From NCBI GenBank assembly GCA_013138675.1, contig WTCH01000076.1, forward strand, positions 1-10,204: a stretch of 10,204 nt of DNA, given 5' to 3'. Each line of letters opens with the position of its first letter. Position 1 is the first letter of the stretch. Source of the DNA: Woeseiaceae bacterium (GTDB lineage Bacteria > Pseudomonadota > Gammaproteobacteria > Steroidobacterales > Woeseiaceae). The translations under genes were made by a program, and so were the position numbers. The notes under the pieces are model-generated. The model had not been told where the DNA came from. It searched no databases and saw only the letters and a list, made by a program, of their open reading frames with translations. Positions 1 to 6,446 of this stretch are shown piece after piece.

Positions 1-358
1 CGATCTGACGACGGCCCGCTTCACCTTCTTTTCTGAGCTGCTGTAAGCTCGGCAAAATATGGCTCGCCATCTGCATAATGATCGAAGACGAGATGTACGG
101 CATGATGCCCATCGCGAAAATACCGAATCGCGACAGGGCACCACCTGAGAACAGGTTGACCATGCCCAGCAAGCCGCCCGCCTGCTGCTCAAAGAATGCA
201 GCCAACGCGACAGGATCCACGCCAGGCACCGGGATAAAGGTGCCAGCGCGGAATACGACCAGCGCGCCGATGAGAAACAGGATGCGAACCTTCAGTTCGC
301 CCAGTTTGCTCGCCGCTTTCGCGATGTCTGCCGGATTTTGTTGGGGTTTCTTTGCCAT
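1..358 (-). CDS. secY: Protein translocase subunit SecY, N-terminal part (runs off the left edge)
   Basis: SecY is the channel-forming inner-membrane subunit of the SecYEG translocon, which exports unfolded proteins and inserts membrane proteins. Only the first 119 residues lie in the window. Visible are a cytoplasmic N-terminus (MAKKPQQNPADIAKAASKLG), a first membrane segment around residues 23-42 (ILFLIGALVVFRAGTFIPVP), the plug region around 62-75 (GLLGMVNLFSGGALSRFGIF), the second membrane segment around 80-98 (MGIMPYISSSIIMQM) and the following cytoplasmic loop with KEGEAGRRQI, all typical of bacterial SecY. The start is the ATG at 358-356. The bases before it (GACGAATAGAA) carry no convincing Shine-Dalgarno. 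It is the last gene of the group here, 70 bases after rplO, a gap that contains a decayed REP-like palindrome. Identification is firm. Confidence 0.97.
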   Translation of the reverse strand, partial: MAKKPQQNPADIAKAASKLGELKVRILFLIGALVVFRAGTFIPVPGVDPVALAAFFEQQAGGLLGMVNLFSGGALSRFGIFAMGIMPYISSSIIMQMASHILPSLQQLRKEGEAGRRQI

Positions 359-393
359 TTCTATTCGTCTTCGTCTGTCGCGCTGTTACATGC

Positions 394-422
394 CCTAGGG
401 GTACAAGCAGCGCTCCTACGAT
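394..422 (-). repeat. Degenerate REP-like palindrome in the rplO-secY gap
   Basis: Read on the minus strand, bases 422-411 are ATCGTAGGAGCG. The same 12 bases begin the REP-like copy before rpsS (6760-6749). After this the sequence diverges (CTGCTTGTACCCC) and the central palindrome is largely lost, so it looks like a decayed or divergent member of the family. It occupies much of the 70-base gap between the rplO stop and the secY start. The match is short, so membership is probable rather than certain. Confidence 0.5.
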
Positions 423-428
423 ACTTTC

Positions 429-863
429 CTATGCCTCTATCGTGCCGCCAGCTTTCTCGATGGCTTCACGCGCACCCTTAGTAACAGCGATGCCCTTGAG
501 CTTCACTGCCTTGCTAATTTCGCCAGACTTGATGACCTTGACCTTCGTAACGATGGCCGACACCAGATTGGCTGCCTTCAAGACGTCAATCGTGATCTCG
601 TCCGTATCGGGAATCGCAAGTTCATGCAAGCGCAGTTCAGCTGACAGCTTAGCCATGCGCGAGTTGAAACCAACTTTCGGCAAGCGACGCTGCAGCGGCA
701 TCTGGCCGCCTTCGAAACCAACTTTGTGGTAACCGCCAGAGCGAGCATGCTGACCCTTCTGGCCGCGACCACCGGTCTTGCCCTGGCCCGCAGAGTGGCC
801 TCGCCCAAAGCGCTTGCCAACTTTTTTTGCACCCTTGGCGGGTGACAATTCATTTAAACGCAT
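429..863 (-). CDS. rplO: 50S ribosomal protein L15
   Basis: L15 is a late-assembly protein of the large subunit that binds 23S rRNA with a long, basic, glycine-rich N-terminal extension. The 144-residue product equals the E. coli length. It begins MRLNELSPAKGAKKVGKRFG and continues with the diagnostic RGHSAGQGKTGGRGQKGQ stretch (about residues 21-38) and FEGGQMPLQRRLPKVGF (about 50-66). It ends GGTIEA. The ATG at 863-861 is one base after the rpmD stop (TGA A ATG), so translation is probably coupled to rpmD. The stop is TAG at 431-429. It is the last ribosomal-protein gene before secY, the standard spc order. Confidence 0.98.
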   Translation of the reverse strand: MRLNELSPAKGAKKVGKRFGRGHSAGQGKTGGRGQKGQHARSGGYHKVGFEGGQMPLQRRLPKVGFNSRMAKLSAELRLHELAIPDTDEITIDVLKAANLVSAIVTKVKVIKSGEISKAVKLKGIAVTKGAREAIEKAGGTIEA

Positions 864-864
864 T

Positions 865-1053
865 TCAGGCTTCCTCTACCGAAAGCAGGTAAGAGACGCG
901 ATTGATCATGCCGCGGTTTTCCGGGGTATCGGCAACCGTGACTGTCTGATGTATCTTGCGCAGGCCCAGACCAGCAACACAGGCTTTGTGATTCTTGAGT
1001 CGCCCGTGCTTGCTCTTGACCAGCGTTACCTTAACTTCTTTTATCTTAGCCAT
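865..1053 (-). CDS. rpmD: 50S ribosomal protein L30
   Basis: L30 is a small, peripheral 23S rRNA-binding protein of the large subunit. The 62-residue product (MAKIKEVKVTLVKSKHGRLK...) has the single ferredoxin-like domain of bacterial L30, with the conserved GLGLRKIHQTVTVADTPENR segment in the middle, and is close to the usual length of about 60. The ATG at 1053-1051 shares one base with the rpsE stop (TGATG). The AAGGAG within the last rpsE codons (Lys-Glu of KEILA) can act as its ribosome-binding site, which suggests coupled translation. Confidence 0.97.
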   Translation of the reverse strand: MAKIKEVKVTLVKSKHGRLKNHKACVAGLGLRKIHQTVTVADTPENRGMINRVSYLLSVEEA

Positions 1054-1559
1054 CAGGCCAGGATCTCCTTAACTTTCTTGCCGCGCTTCGCCGCAATCGA
1101 CTGCGGGGATTGAATCTCCGACAGCGCCTTGATCGTAGCGCGCACGACGTTGATCGGGTTGCGTGAGCCGTAGCTCTTTGCCAGCACGTTGCGAACACCA
1201 GCGCACTCAAACACAGCACGCATCGCGCCGCCCGCGATGACGCCAGTACCTTCCGAAGCCGGCTGCATGTACACGTTGGTCGCGCCGTGACGGCCCTTCT
1301 TCGCGTACTGCAAGGTGTCATTGTTCAAGTTGACGTTGATCATGTTCTTGCGGGCTGCCTGCATCGACTTCTGGATGGCGATCGGCACTTCACGCGCCTT
1401 GCCATAACCGAAGCCGACCTGCCCCTGGCCATCACCAACAACGGTCAATGCCGTAAAACCGAATTGACGACCACCTTTTACAACCTTCGCAACGCGATTA
1501 ACCGTTACGAGTTTTTCGATGAGGTCATCGCCCGACTGTGTCTGTTCGTTTCTTGCCAT
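1053..1559 (-). CDS. rpsE: 30S ribosomal protein S5
   Basis: S5 sits at the mRNA entry region of the small subunit and influences decoding accuracy; changes in its N-terminal loop give spectinomycin resistance in E. coli. The 168-residue product has the double-stranded-RNA-binding-like N-terminal domain with VNRVAKVVKGGRQFGFTALT (about residues 20-39) and VGDGQGQVGFGYGKAREVP (about 41-59). The C-terminal domain has MQPASEGTGVIAGGAMRAV (about 98-116) and SRNPINVVRATI (about 132-143). The ATG at 1559-1557 follows rplR by 22 bases. A possible AAAGG ribosome-binding site lies rather far upstream. The spectinomycin-loop residues VKGGR look wild type. Confidence 0.98.
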   Translation of the reverse strand: MARNEQTQSGDDLIEKLVTVNRVAKVVKGGRQFGFTALTVVGDGQGQVGFGYGKAREVPIAIQKSMQAARKNMINVNLNNDTLQYAKKGRHGATNVYMQPASEGTGVIAGGAMRAVFECAGVRNVLAKSYGSRNPINVVRATIKALSEIQSPQSIAAKRGKKVKEILA

Positions 1560-1581
1560 TGTGGTTTACCGCACCTTTCCC

Positions 1582-1941
1582 TTAAAACTTAAGTCCCGCT
1601 TCGCGCGCCGCGTCGGCCAGAGCCTGAACGCGACCGTGATAGCGGAAGCCCGAACGATCGAATGCGACCGTGTCGATTCCGGCAGCCTTTGCCTTCTCGG
1701 CAATCCGTGCGCCAACGATTGCTGCAGCTTCAACATTGCCGCCGCACTTGACACCCTTGCGTACTTCTTTTTCCAGCGTCGATGCCGACGCCAGAATAGT
1801 GCCACCATCAGGACCGATGACCTGCGCATATATATGACGCGGCGTACGGTGAACGCTGAGGCGATTCACTTCGAGTTCCGAGATCTTTGCACGAGCTTTG
1901 CGAGCGCGGCGCAGACGATTTTGTTTCTTATCGAGCTTCAT
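1582..1941 (-). CDS. rplR: 50S ribosomal protein L18
   Basis: L18 binds 5S rRNA and, with L5 and L25-type proteins, joins it to the central protuberance of the large subunit. The 119-residue product starts MKLDKKQNRLRRARKARAKI, the basic N-terminal tail that contacts 5S rRNA. It continues with the family's core: LSVHRTPRHIYAQVI (about 28-42), and the closing AFDRSGFRYHGRVQALADAA, which is the most diagnostic segment (YHGRV). The length matches the usual 117-120. It starts 15 bases after the rplF stop and ends in TAA at 1584-1582. Confidence 0.98.
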   Translation of the reverse strand: MKLDKKQNRLRRARKARAKISELEVNRLSVHRTPRHIYAQVIGPDGGTILASASTLEKEVRKGVKCGGNVEAAAIVGARIAEKAKAAGIDTVAFDRSGFRYHGRVQALADAAREAGLKF

Positions 1942-1956
1942 AATGTTCTCGCTAAA

Positions 1957-2490
1957 CTATTTCTTCTTCGCTTCCTTGAGCTGTACGCGCTCATCGGAAT
2001 AGCGAACACCTTTTCCTTTGTACGGCTCGGGCGGGCGGAAATGACGAATTTCTGCCGCTACCTGACCAACCTTCTGCTTGTCCAAGCCTTTGATAACGAC
2101 TTCTGTCTGGCTCGGCGTCTCGACGCTGATGCCCTCGGGCACCTCGTAGACGACAGGATGTGAAAAACCGAGTGTCAGGTTCAACTTGTTACCCTGAGCC
2201 TGCGCACGATAGCCAACGCCGACCAACTTGAGCTTGCGTTCGAATCCTTCGGTAACGCCCTGGACCATGTTCGCGAGCAGCGCCCGGGTCGTACCCGTAA
2301 CAGCCATTGCGAATCGTGAACCCGAACGCGGCGCCACCGTAATTGACGCCTCTTCCTGTTTCAGCTCCACTTCAGAGTTCAATTCAAGCGACAAAGAGCC
2401 CTTGCTGCCCTTGATCGTGACAACGGTGCCTTCCTGCTTGAACTCGGTGCCTTGCGGCAACTCAACGGGTGCTTTTGCAATTCTGGACAT
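1957..2490 (-). CDS. rplF: 50S ribosomal protein L6
   Basis: L6 is a two-domain large-subunit protein near the sarcin-ricin loop and the factor-binding site; its C-terminal region is linked to aminoglycoside sensitivity. The 177-residue product (MSRIAKAPVELPQGTEF...) has two repeated L6 domains. Seen are the internal NMVQGVTEGFERKLKLVGVG segment (about residues 74-93), GFSHPV (about 108-113), and the family signature region KQKVGQVAAEIR-FRPPEPYKGKGVRY near the C-terminus. It ends in a lysine-rich tail (KEAKKK). It follows rpsH with a 32-base gap, and the start is ATG at 2490-2488. Confidence 0.98.
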   Translation of the reverse strand: MSRIAKAPVELPQGTEFKQEGTVVTIKGSKGSLSLELNSEVELKQEEASITVAPRSGSRFAMAVTGTTRALLANMVQGVTEGFERKLKLVGVGYRAQAQGNKLNLTLGFSHPVVYEVPEGISVETPSQTEVVIKGLDKQKVGQVAAEIRHFRPPEPYKGKGVRYSDERVQLKEAKKK

Positions 2491-2522
2491 AGTTTTGTCT
2501 CAACCGGGTCAGTTTCAACGCA

Positions 2523-2918
2523 TCAGGAAACGATGCAGAGAACTTCCCCTCCAATTCCTTTCTCTCTTGCCTGACGATCCGACATCACACCTGCCGATGT
2601 CGATACGATGGCCACGCCAAGTCCGCCGAGAACCTTGGGCAAATCCTGCTTGCCGCGATAGATACGCAGGCCCGGTTTGCTCGCACGCTGAATGCGCTCG
2701 ATTACCGGTACACCATCGAAGTACTTGAGCTCGACGCTGAGTGTGCTTGCAGCGCCCTCACCTTCAGTCGCGTAGCTCGTGATATAGCCTTCGTCTTTCA
2801 GTACCTTCGCCACAGCTTCTTTCGCTTTCGAGGCCGGCATGGAAACGCTCACCATGCGAGCTTTCTGGCCGTTACGAATACGGGTCAGCATGTCTGCGAT
2901 CGGATCGGTCATACTCAT
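2523..2918 (-). CDS. rpsH: 30S ribosomal protein S8 (spc-operon repressor in E. coli)
   Basis: S8 is a primary 16S rRNA-binding protein of the central domain. In E. coli it also represses the spc operon by binding mRNA around the start of rplE. The 131-residue product opens MSMTDPIADMLTRIRNGQKA, nearly identical to E. coli. It has LKYFDGVPVIERIQRASKPG (about 63-82), then GLRIYRGK and the C-terminal signature GLGVAIVSTSAGVMSDRQAR that holds the RNA-binding Ser-Thr-Ser turn. A clear GGAGA ribosome-binding site stands just before the ATG at 2918, 13 bases after the rpsN stop. I could not identify an S8 target hairpin at the rplX-rplE junction with confidence. Confidence 0.98.
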   Translation of the reverse strand: MSMTDPIADMLTRIRNGQKARMVSVSMPASKAKEAVAKVLKDEGYITSYATEGEGAASTLSVELKYFDGVPVIERIQRASKPGLRIYRGKQDLPKVLGGLGVAIVSTSAGVMSDRQAREKGIGGEVLCIVS

Positions 2919-2931
2919 TTCTGTTCTCCGC

Positions 2932-3237
2932 CTACCAACTGGCCTTCGTCAGACCCGGGATTTCGCCATTCATAGCGGCTTCCCGGAGCTTGTTGCGGCC
3001 GAGGCCAAATTTTCGATACACACCGTGCGGACGTCCCGTAATTGCACAGCGGGCGCGTTGCCGCGACGGGCTGCCATCGCGAGGCAAACTGTTCAGTTTC
3101 GCCTGCGCAACCTGGCGCTCGTCGTCCGAACTGTTGATGTTGCGAATGATCGCCTTCAGCTTGGTACGCTTTTCAGCGTGGCGTGCTACAAGCTTGGTGC
3201 GCTTCAGTTCGCGTTGAATCATCGATTTCTTGGCCAT
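2932..3237 (-). CDS. rpsN: 30S ribosomal protein S14, zinc-free (C-) type
   Basis: S14 assembles late into the 30S head and contacts 16S rRNA near S3 and S10. The 101-residue product equals the long E. coli form. The conserved C-terminal half carries LPRDGSPSRQRARCAITGRP (about residues 51-70) followed by HGVYRKFGLGRNKLREAAM and PGLTKASW. The paired CxxC zinc ligands of the short S14 type are absent, with only one cysteine in the conserved block, so this is the zinc-independent paralogue type. The start is ATG at 3237-3235. Upstream, between it and rplE, lies a 22-base REP-like palindrome, so the transcript has a hairpin a short distance before this start. Confidence 0.98.
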   Translation of the reverse strand: MAKKSMIQRELKRTKLVARHAEKRTKLKAIIRNINSSDDERQVAQAKLNSLPRDGSPSRQRARCAITGRPHGVYRKFGLGRNKLREAAMNGEIPGLTKASW

Positions 3238-3255
3238 ATCTAATCTGGTCCTATG

Positions 3256-3277
3256 TCGCGGCTAAAGCCGCTCCTAC
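3256..3277 (-). repeat. REP-like palindrome in the rplE-rpsN gap, overlapping the rplE stop codon
   Basis: On the minus strand this reads GTAGGAGCGGCTTTAGCC followed by GCGA. A GTAG tetranucleotide is followed by a palindrome (GCGGCT...AGCCGC), the layout of GTAG-type REP elements. The 22 bases are identical to those at 6736-6757. The TAG in its first four bases is the in-frame stop of rplE (3276-3274). As RNA it would form a small GC-rich hairpin upstream of the rpsN ribosome-binding region. Confidence 0.85.
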
Positions 3278-3813
3278 TTCTTAAAAGGAAAATTGAAAGC
3301 TTCAAGCAACGCACGCCCTTCCTCGGGTGTACGTGCACTCGTGGTGATCGTAATGTCCATGCCACGAATCGCATCAATTTCGTCGTAGTTGATTTCCGGA
3401 AAAATGATCTGCTCGGTGACGCCCATGCTGTAGTTGCCAGAGCGATCAAACGACTTCGGGTTCAGACCACGGAAGTCACGGATACGCGGAATGGCAATAT
3501 TCACGAGGCGATCAAGGAATTCGTACATGCGTTCACGGCGCAGCGTTACCTTGCAGCCGATTGGCATACCATCGCGAATCTTGAACGCGGCAACCGATTT
3601 ACGTGCCAGGCAGATCACCGGCTTCTGACCGGAGATTTTCTCCATGTCCGCCCGTGCCTTTTCCAGCACTTTCTTGTCAACAGCAGCATCGCCCACACCC
3701 ATATTGAGTGTGATTTTGGTGATACGCGGCACTTGCTGCGAATTTGTCAGACCAAGCTTCTTCTGGATCTCGCCAGCGAGCTCGCTCTTGTATTTTTCCT
3801 GTAAACGGGACAT
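3274..3813 (-). CDS. rplE: 50S ribosomal protein L5
   Basis: L5 binds 5S rRNA and the central protuberance and contacts P-site tRNA. The 179-residue product has the usual length. It opens MSRLQEKYKSELAGEIQKKL, then carries VPRITKITLNMGVGDAAVDK (about residues 28-47), the GQKPVICLARKSVAAFKIRD segment (about 62-81) that includes the 5S-binding region, and IPRIRDFRGLNPKSFD. It ends EAFNFPFKK, matching the E. coli end FDFPFRK, so the reading frame finishes at its natural place. The stop codon lies inside a REP-like repeat. It starts 12 bases after rplX, where E. coli has its S8 operator. The preceding TTAAGAGAT gives only a modest ribosome-binding site. Confidence 0.98.
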   Translation of the reverse strand: MSRLQEKYKSELAGEIQKKLGLTNSQQVPRITKITLNMGVGDAAVDKKVLEKARADMEKISGQKPVICLARKSVAAFKIRDGMPIGCKVTLRRERMYEFLDRLVNIAIPRIRDFRGLNPKSFDRSGNYSMGVTEQIIFPEINYDEIDAIRGMDITITTSARTPEEGRALLEAFNFPFKK

Positions 3814-3825
3814 ATCTCTTAACTC

Positions 3826-4143
3826 TTAAATGTCGACGACGTCGCCAGTGCCCCTGAAGATGCGCTCTTTGCTGCCATCATCATTGACACGAATTCCGAC
3901 GCGTTCACCCTTCTTCGATTTCGGGTTGAATACGAGCACATTGGAAATGTCGAGCGGCATTGCCTTGTCCACGATGCCACCTTGCTCACCGATGTTTGGA
4001 TTCGGCTTGGTATGCTTCTTGGCCAGATTGACGCCTTCGACAAGGATGCGTTCATCGTCGAAAATCTGCAGGACAGTGCCGCGCCGGCCCTTGTCCTTGC
4101 CAGTCCGAACGATTACTTCATCGCCTTTTCTGATCTTGTTCAT
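3826..4143 (-). CDS. rplX: 50S ribosomal protein L24
   Basis: L24 is one of the assembly-initiating proteins of the large subunit, binding the 5' end of 23S rRNA near the tunnel exit. I start it at the ATG at 4143-4141 (MNKIRKGDEVIVRTGKDKGR), giving 105 residues, as in other gammaproteobacteria. A reading from an in-frame TTG at 4149 would overlap the rplN stop but adds two residues with no homologous counterpart. Visible are the KOW motif (KGDEVIVRTGKDKGRRGTV, about 6-24) and VEGVNLAKKHTKPNPNIGEQ with GGIVDKAMPL (about 40-70). A GAGG lies 10 bases before the ATG. It follows rplN by two bases. Confidence 0.96.
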   Translation of the reverse strand: MNKIRKGDEVIVRTGKDKGRRGTVLQIFDDERILVEGVNLAKKHTKPNPNIGEQGGIVDKAMPLDISNVLVFNPKSKKGERVGIRVNDDGSKERIFRGTGDVVDI

Positions 4144-4145
4144 TC

Positions 4146-4514
4146 TCAAAGCACCTCGGGTGCCAGCGAAATAATTTTCATGAAACGGTTGGTGCGCAGC
4201 TCGCGCGTAACCGGGCCAAAAATACGTGTTCCAATCGGCTCGAGGCGTGCATTCAATAGCACGGCCGCGTTGCCGTCGAAACGGATCGACGAACCATCTT
4301 TGCGGCGCACACCCTTGCGCGTACGGACAACAACGGCGTTGTAAACCTCACCTTTCTTGACCTTGCCGCGCGGGATCGCGTCCTTGACGCTCACCTTGAT
4401 GACATCACCGACGCCGGCATAGCGACGCTTTGAGCCGCCCAGCACCTTGATGCACTGCACGCGGCGGGCGCCGGAGTTGTCGGCTGCGTCAAGAACTGTC
4501 TGCATCTGAATCAT
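4146..4514 (-). CDS. rplN: 50S ribosomal protein L14
   Basis: L14 lies at the subunit interface, contributes to an intersubunit bridge, and contacts L19. The 122-residue product begins MIQMQTVLDAADNSGARRVQ and shows the highly conserved CIKVLGGSKRRYAGVGDVIK (about residues 21-40), KGEVYNAVVVRTRKGVRRKD (about 54-73) and GTRIFGPVTRELR (about 95-107). The length is one residue below E. coli. It is the first gene of the classical spc group, but the gap from rpsQ is only 18 bases, with an AAGGA ribosome-binding site and no space for a separate terminator or promoter. Confidence 0.98.
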   Translation of the reverse strand: MIQMQTVLDAADNSGARRVQCIKVLGGSKRRYAGVGDVIKVSVKDAIPRGKVKKGEVYNAVVVRTRKGVRRKDGSSIRFDGNAAVLLNARLEPIGTRIFGPVTRELRTNRFMKIISLAPEVL

Positions 4515-4532
4515 GTCTGCATTCCTTGGTCG

Positions 4533-4802
4533 TTATTGACCAGCCGCACGTTCGACAACGTCGACGACGGCCCATGACTTGTTCTTTGAAATCGGCTTGC
4601 ACTCGGCAATCGTTACGCGATCGCCAGGCTTGCACTCATTGTTAGCATCGTGTGCAAGCACCTTGGTCGTACGGCGAATGTACTTGCCATACATGGGGTG
4701 CTTGATCAGGCGCTCGACAGCGACCGAGACAGTTTTGTCCATCTTGTCGCTGACGACACGACCGATAATCGTGCGCTGTCCTTTGTTCTTTTCTTCACTC
4801 AT
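4533..4802 (-). CDS. rpsQ: 30S ribosomal protein S17
   Basis: S17 is an OB-fold primary binding protein of 16S rRNA in the 30S body. The 89-residue product carries RTIIGRVVSDKMDKTVSVAV (about residues 10-29) and KHPMYGKYIRRTTKVLAHDA (about 34-53), then NECKPGDRVTIAECKPISKN (about 55-74), with KSWAVVDVVERA at the end. These are the standard S17 blocks, and the length is slightly above the E. coli 84. Its ATG overlaps the rpmC stop in an ATGA arrangement (4802-4799), so translation is likely coupled. It closes the S10 group. Confidence 0.98.
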   Translation of the reverse strand: MSEEKNKGQRTIIGRVVSDKMDKTVSVAVERLIKHPMYGKYIRRTTKVLAHDANNECKPGDRVTIAECKPISKNKSWAVVDVVERAAGQ

Positions 4803-5005
4803 TCGCTTTCACCGGCCGCGCGCCCGAGCTCGTTGAGCACGGTTTTTACACGGGCAATATCTCTTCTCACCAGGCGATGCTGGTGGTTCTGATTCAGCTC
4901 ACCCGTCGCATTCTGCATGCGCAGATTGAATTGTTCCTTACGCAGCGCGAGCAGCTCTTCGTTCAGCTCTTCGACTGACTTTTCGCGTAGGTCTTTGGCT
5001 TCCAT
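4799..5005 (-). CDS. rpmC: 50S ribosomal protein L29
   Basis: L29 is a small helical protein beside the tunnel exit, next to L23, near the docking surface for nascent-chain factors. I choose the ATG at 5005-5003 (MEAKDLREKSVEELNEELLA), which overlaps the rplP stop by one base (TGATG) and aligns with the E. coli MKAKELREKS start; it gives 68 residues. A GTG one codon earlier (5008-5006) is an alternative. Diagnostic segments are KEQFNLRMQNATGELNQ (about 28-44) and VRRDIARVKTVLNE (about 50-63). The C-terminal tail GRAAGESE is a few residues longer than in E. coli. The two overlapping candidate starts do not change identification. Confidence 0.96.
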   Translation of the reverse strand: MEAKDLREKSVEELNEELLALRKEQFNLRMQNATGELNQNHQHRLVRRDIARVKTVLNELGRAAGESE

Positions 5006-5418
5006 CACATCACCTGCCGTTCGACAAACGTCGTTGCGAACGGAATCTTTGCCGCAGCCAGGCGGAACGCCTCGCGTGCAACCTCTTCCGTCACACCTTC
5101 CATCTCATAGAGCACACGGCCCGGCTGAATCTGGCATACCCAGTACTCAACGTTGCCCTTACCCTTACCCTGGCGCACTTCCAATGGCTTTTTCGTAATC
5201 GGCTTGTCCGGAAACACGCGAATCCAGATCTTGCCGCCACGTTTAATATGGCGCGTCATTGCACGACGTGCCGCCTCGATCTGGCGAGCAGTCATGCGAC
5301 CCCGGCCCGTAGCCTTCAGACCATAGGTACCGAACGCAACCGTGCTGCCACGCAACGCAAGGCCGCGGTTACGCCCCTTGTGCTGTTTGCGAAATTTCGT
5401 TCGTTTAGGCTGTAACAT
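5005..5418 (-). CDS. rplP: 50S ribosomal protein L16
   Basis: L16 completes the peptidyl-transferase centre region and contacts A-site tRNA and the 5S/23S junction. The 137-residue product starts MLQPKRTKFRKQHKGRNRGL and contains GTYGLKATGRGRMTARQIEA (about residues 30-49), then WIRVFPDKPITKKPLEVRQG (about 65-84) and KGKGNVEYWVCQIQPGRVLY (about 85-104). Arg82 in VRQGKG corresponds to E. coli Arg81, the residue hydroxylated by the RoxA oxygenase. The ATG at 5418 is three bases after the rpsC stop (TAA GAG ATG). It ends ERQVM with a TGA shared with the rpmC start. Confidence 0.98.
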   Translation of the reverse strand: MLQPKRTKFRKQHKGRNRGLALRGSTVAFGTYGLKATGRGRMTARQIEAARRAMTRHIKRGGKIWIRVFPDKPITKKPLEVRQGKGKGNVEYWVCQIQPGRVLYEMEGVTEEVAREAFRLAAAKIPFATTFVERQVM

Positions 5419-5421
5419 CTC

Positions 5422-6096
5422 TTATGCCTCTGCCGGCTCTGCCGCTACCGCTTCGGGCTTGTCAAAGACCTCACCCTTGAAAATCCATACTTTGACGCCG
5501 ATGACCCCGTACGTCGTGTGCGCTTCGGCCAAGCCGTAGTCAATGTCGGCACGCAGCGTGTGCAGCGGCACACGACCTTCGCGATACCATTCCGAACGCG
5601 CGATTTCCGCACCATTCAGTCGACCACCAACCTTGACCTTGACGCCTTCAGCACCAACACGCATCGTGTTTGTGACGGCGCGTTTCATGGCACGTCGGAA
5701 CATGACGCGGCGCTCCAGCTGCTGCGCAATGCCCTCTGCAACCAATTGCGCATCGAGCTCCGGCTTGCGAACCTCGGCGATGTTGATACGCACATCGACC
5801 ATGTTCATGCCGATCAGCTTTGCAATTTCTGCGCGCAGCTTCTCGATGTCCTCGCCCTTCTTGCCGATCACGATGCCCGGCCGAGCCGTGTGAATCGTGA
5901 TATTGACCTTCCTCGAAGGACGTTCGATCGAAATCTTGCTGACTGACGCATCCTTGAGCTTGGTCTTGATATGAGCGCGAATCTGATGGTCAGACTTGAT
6001 GTAGTCTGCAAACGTCTTCGAATCGGCATACCACTTGGACGTCCAGTCCTTGACGATGCCGAGGCGAATCCCGGTTGGATGTACTTTTTGACCCAT
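5422..6096 (-). CDS. rpsC: 30S ribosomal protein S3
   Basis: S3 lies at the mRNA entry tunnel of the 30S head and contributes to the helicase activity of the ribosome. The 224-residue product begins MGQKVHPTGIRLGIVKDWTS. It has a type-II KH domain with the GKKG loop at about residues 78-81 in ARPGIVIGKKGEDIEKLRAE, and the C-terminal domain with QLERRVMFRRAMKRAVTNTM, GAEIARSEWYREGRVPLHTL, and TYGVIGVKVWIFKGE. The tail after GEVFDKPEAVAAEPAEA is short and acidic, where E. coli has a longer lysine/arginine-rich tail (233 residues total). It starts five bases after rplV. Confidence 0.98.
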   Translation of the reverse strand: MGQKVHPTGIRLGIVKDWTSKWYADSKTFADYIKSDHQIRAHIKTKLKDASVSKISIERPSRKVNITIHTARPGIVIGKKGEDIEKLRAEIAKLIGMNMVDVRINIAEVRKPELDAQLVAEGIAQQLERRVMFRRAMKRAVTNTMRVGAEGVKVKVGGRLNGAEIARSEWYREGRVPLHTLRADIDYGLAEAHTTYGVIGVKVWIFKGEVFDKPEAVAAEPAEA

Positions 6097-6101
6097 ATTC
6101 T

Positions 6102-6434
6102 TTACTCGTCCGCAACGCGAATGGTGATGTGACTGTTCCGCTTGATGATGCGAGCGCCGCGGCCTTTGGCCCGCGCACGGAACCGGCGGTACGTCGGTGC
6201 CTCATTCACTTCAATGTTCGAAACCTTCAATTCATCAATATCAGCACCGTGATTGTGCTCGGCGTTAGCTATCGCCGACTCGAGCACCTTCTTCACAATG
6301 CGTGCGCTTTTCTTTGGCGTAAAAGTCAAAGTGCGTAACGCGTCGTCAACCGTCTTGCCACGGATGGCATCAGCCAACAGGCGGCATTTCTGCGGCGAGA
6401 TCCGCGCGTATCTAAGTGTTGCTGCAACTTGCAT
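6102..6434 (-). CDS. rplV: 50S ribosomal protein L22
   Basis: L22 lines the nascent-peptide exit tunnel with a long beta hairpin; deletions there give macrolide resistance in E. coli. The 110-residue product equals E. coli in length. It has MQVAATLRYARISPQKCRLL (1-20), IRGKTVDDALRTLTFTPKKS (24-43) and the tunnel hairpin at about 80-100 (PTYRRFRARAKGRGARIIKR), ending in SHITIRVADE. The hairpin is intact, with YRR where E. coli has MKR. A strong AGGAGAG ribosome-binding site precedes the ATG at 6434, and the gap from the rpsS stop is 12 bases. Confidence 0.98.
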   Translation of the reverse strand: MQVAATLRYARISPQKCRLLADAIRGKTVDDALRTLTFTPKKSARIVKKVLESAIANAEHNHGADIDELKVSNIEVNEAPTYRRFRARAKGRGARIIKRNSHITIRVADE

Positions 6435-6446
6435 GAACCAGCTCTC

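Noticed and set aside
1519..2163. Plus-strand open frame of 214 codons antisense to rplR and rplF
   Set aside because: It mirrors two well-identified ribosomal-protein genes, spans their junction, and has a composition set by the opposite strand. The same holds for the other long plus-strand frames, for example 3253-3804 and 7830-8438.
3814..3860. S8 operator at the rplX-rplE junction, as in E. coli
   Set aside because: I could not find a helix with the S8 core internal loop by eye; a covariance search would be needed, so no feature is claimed.
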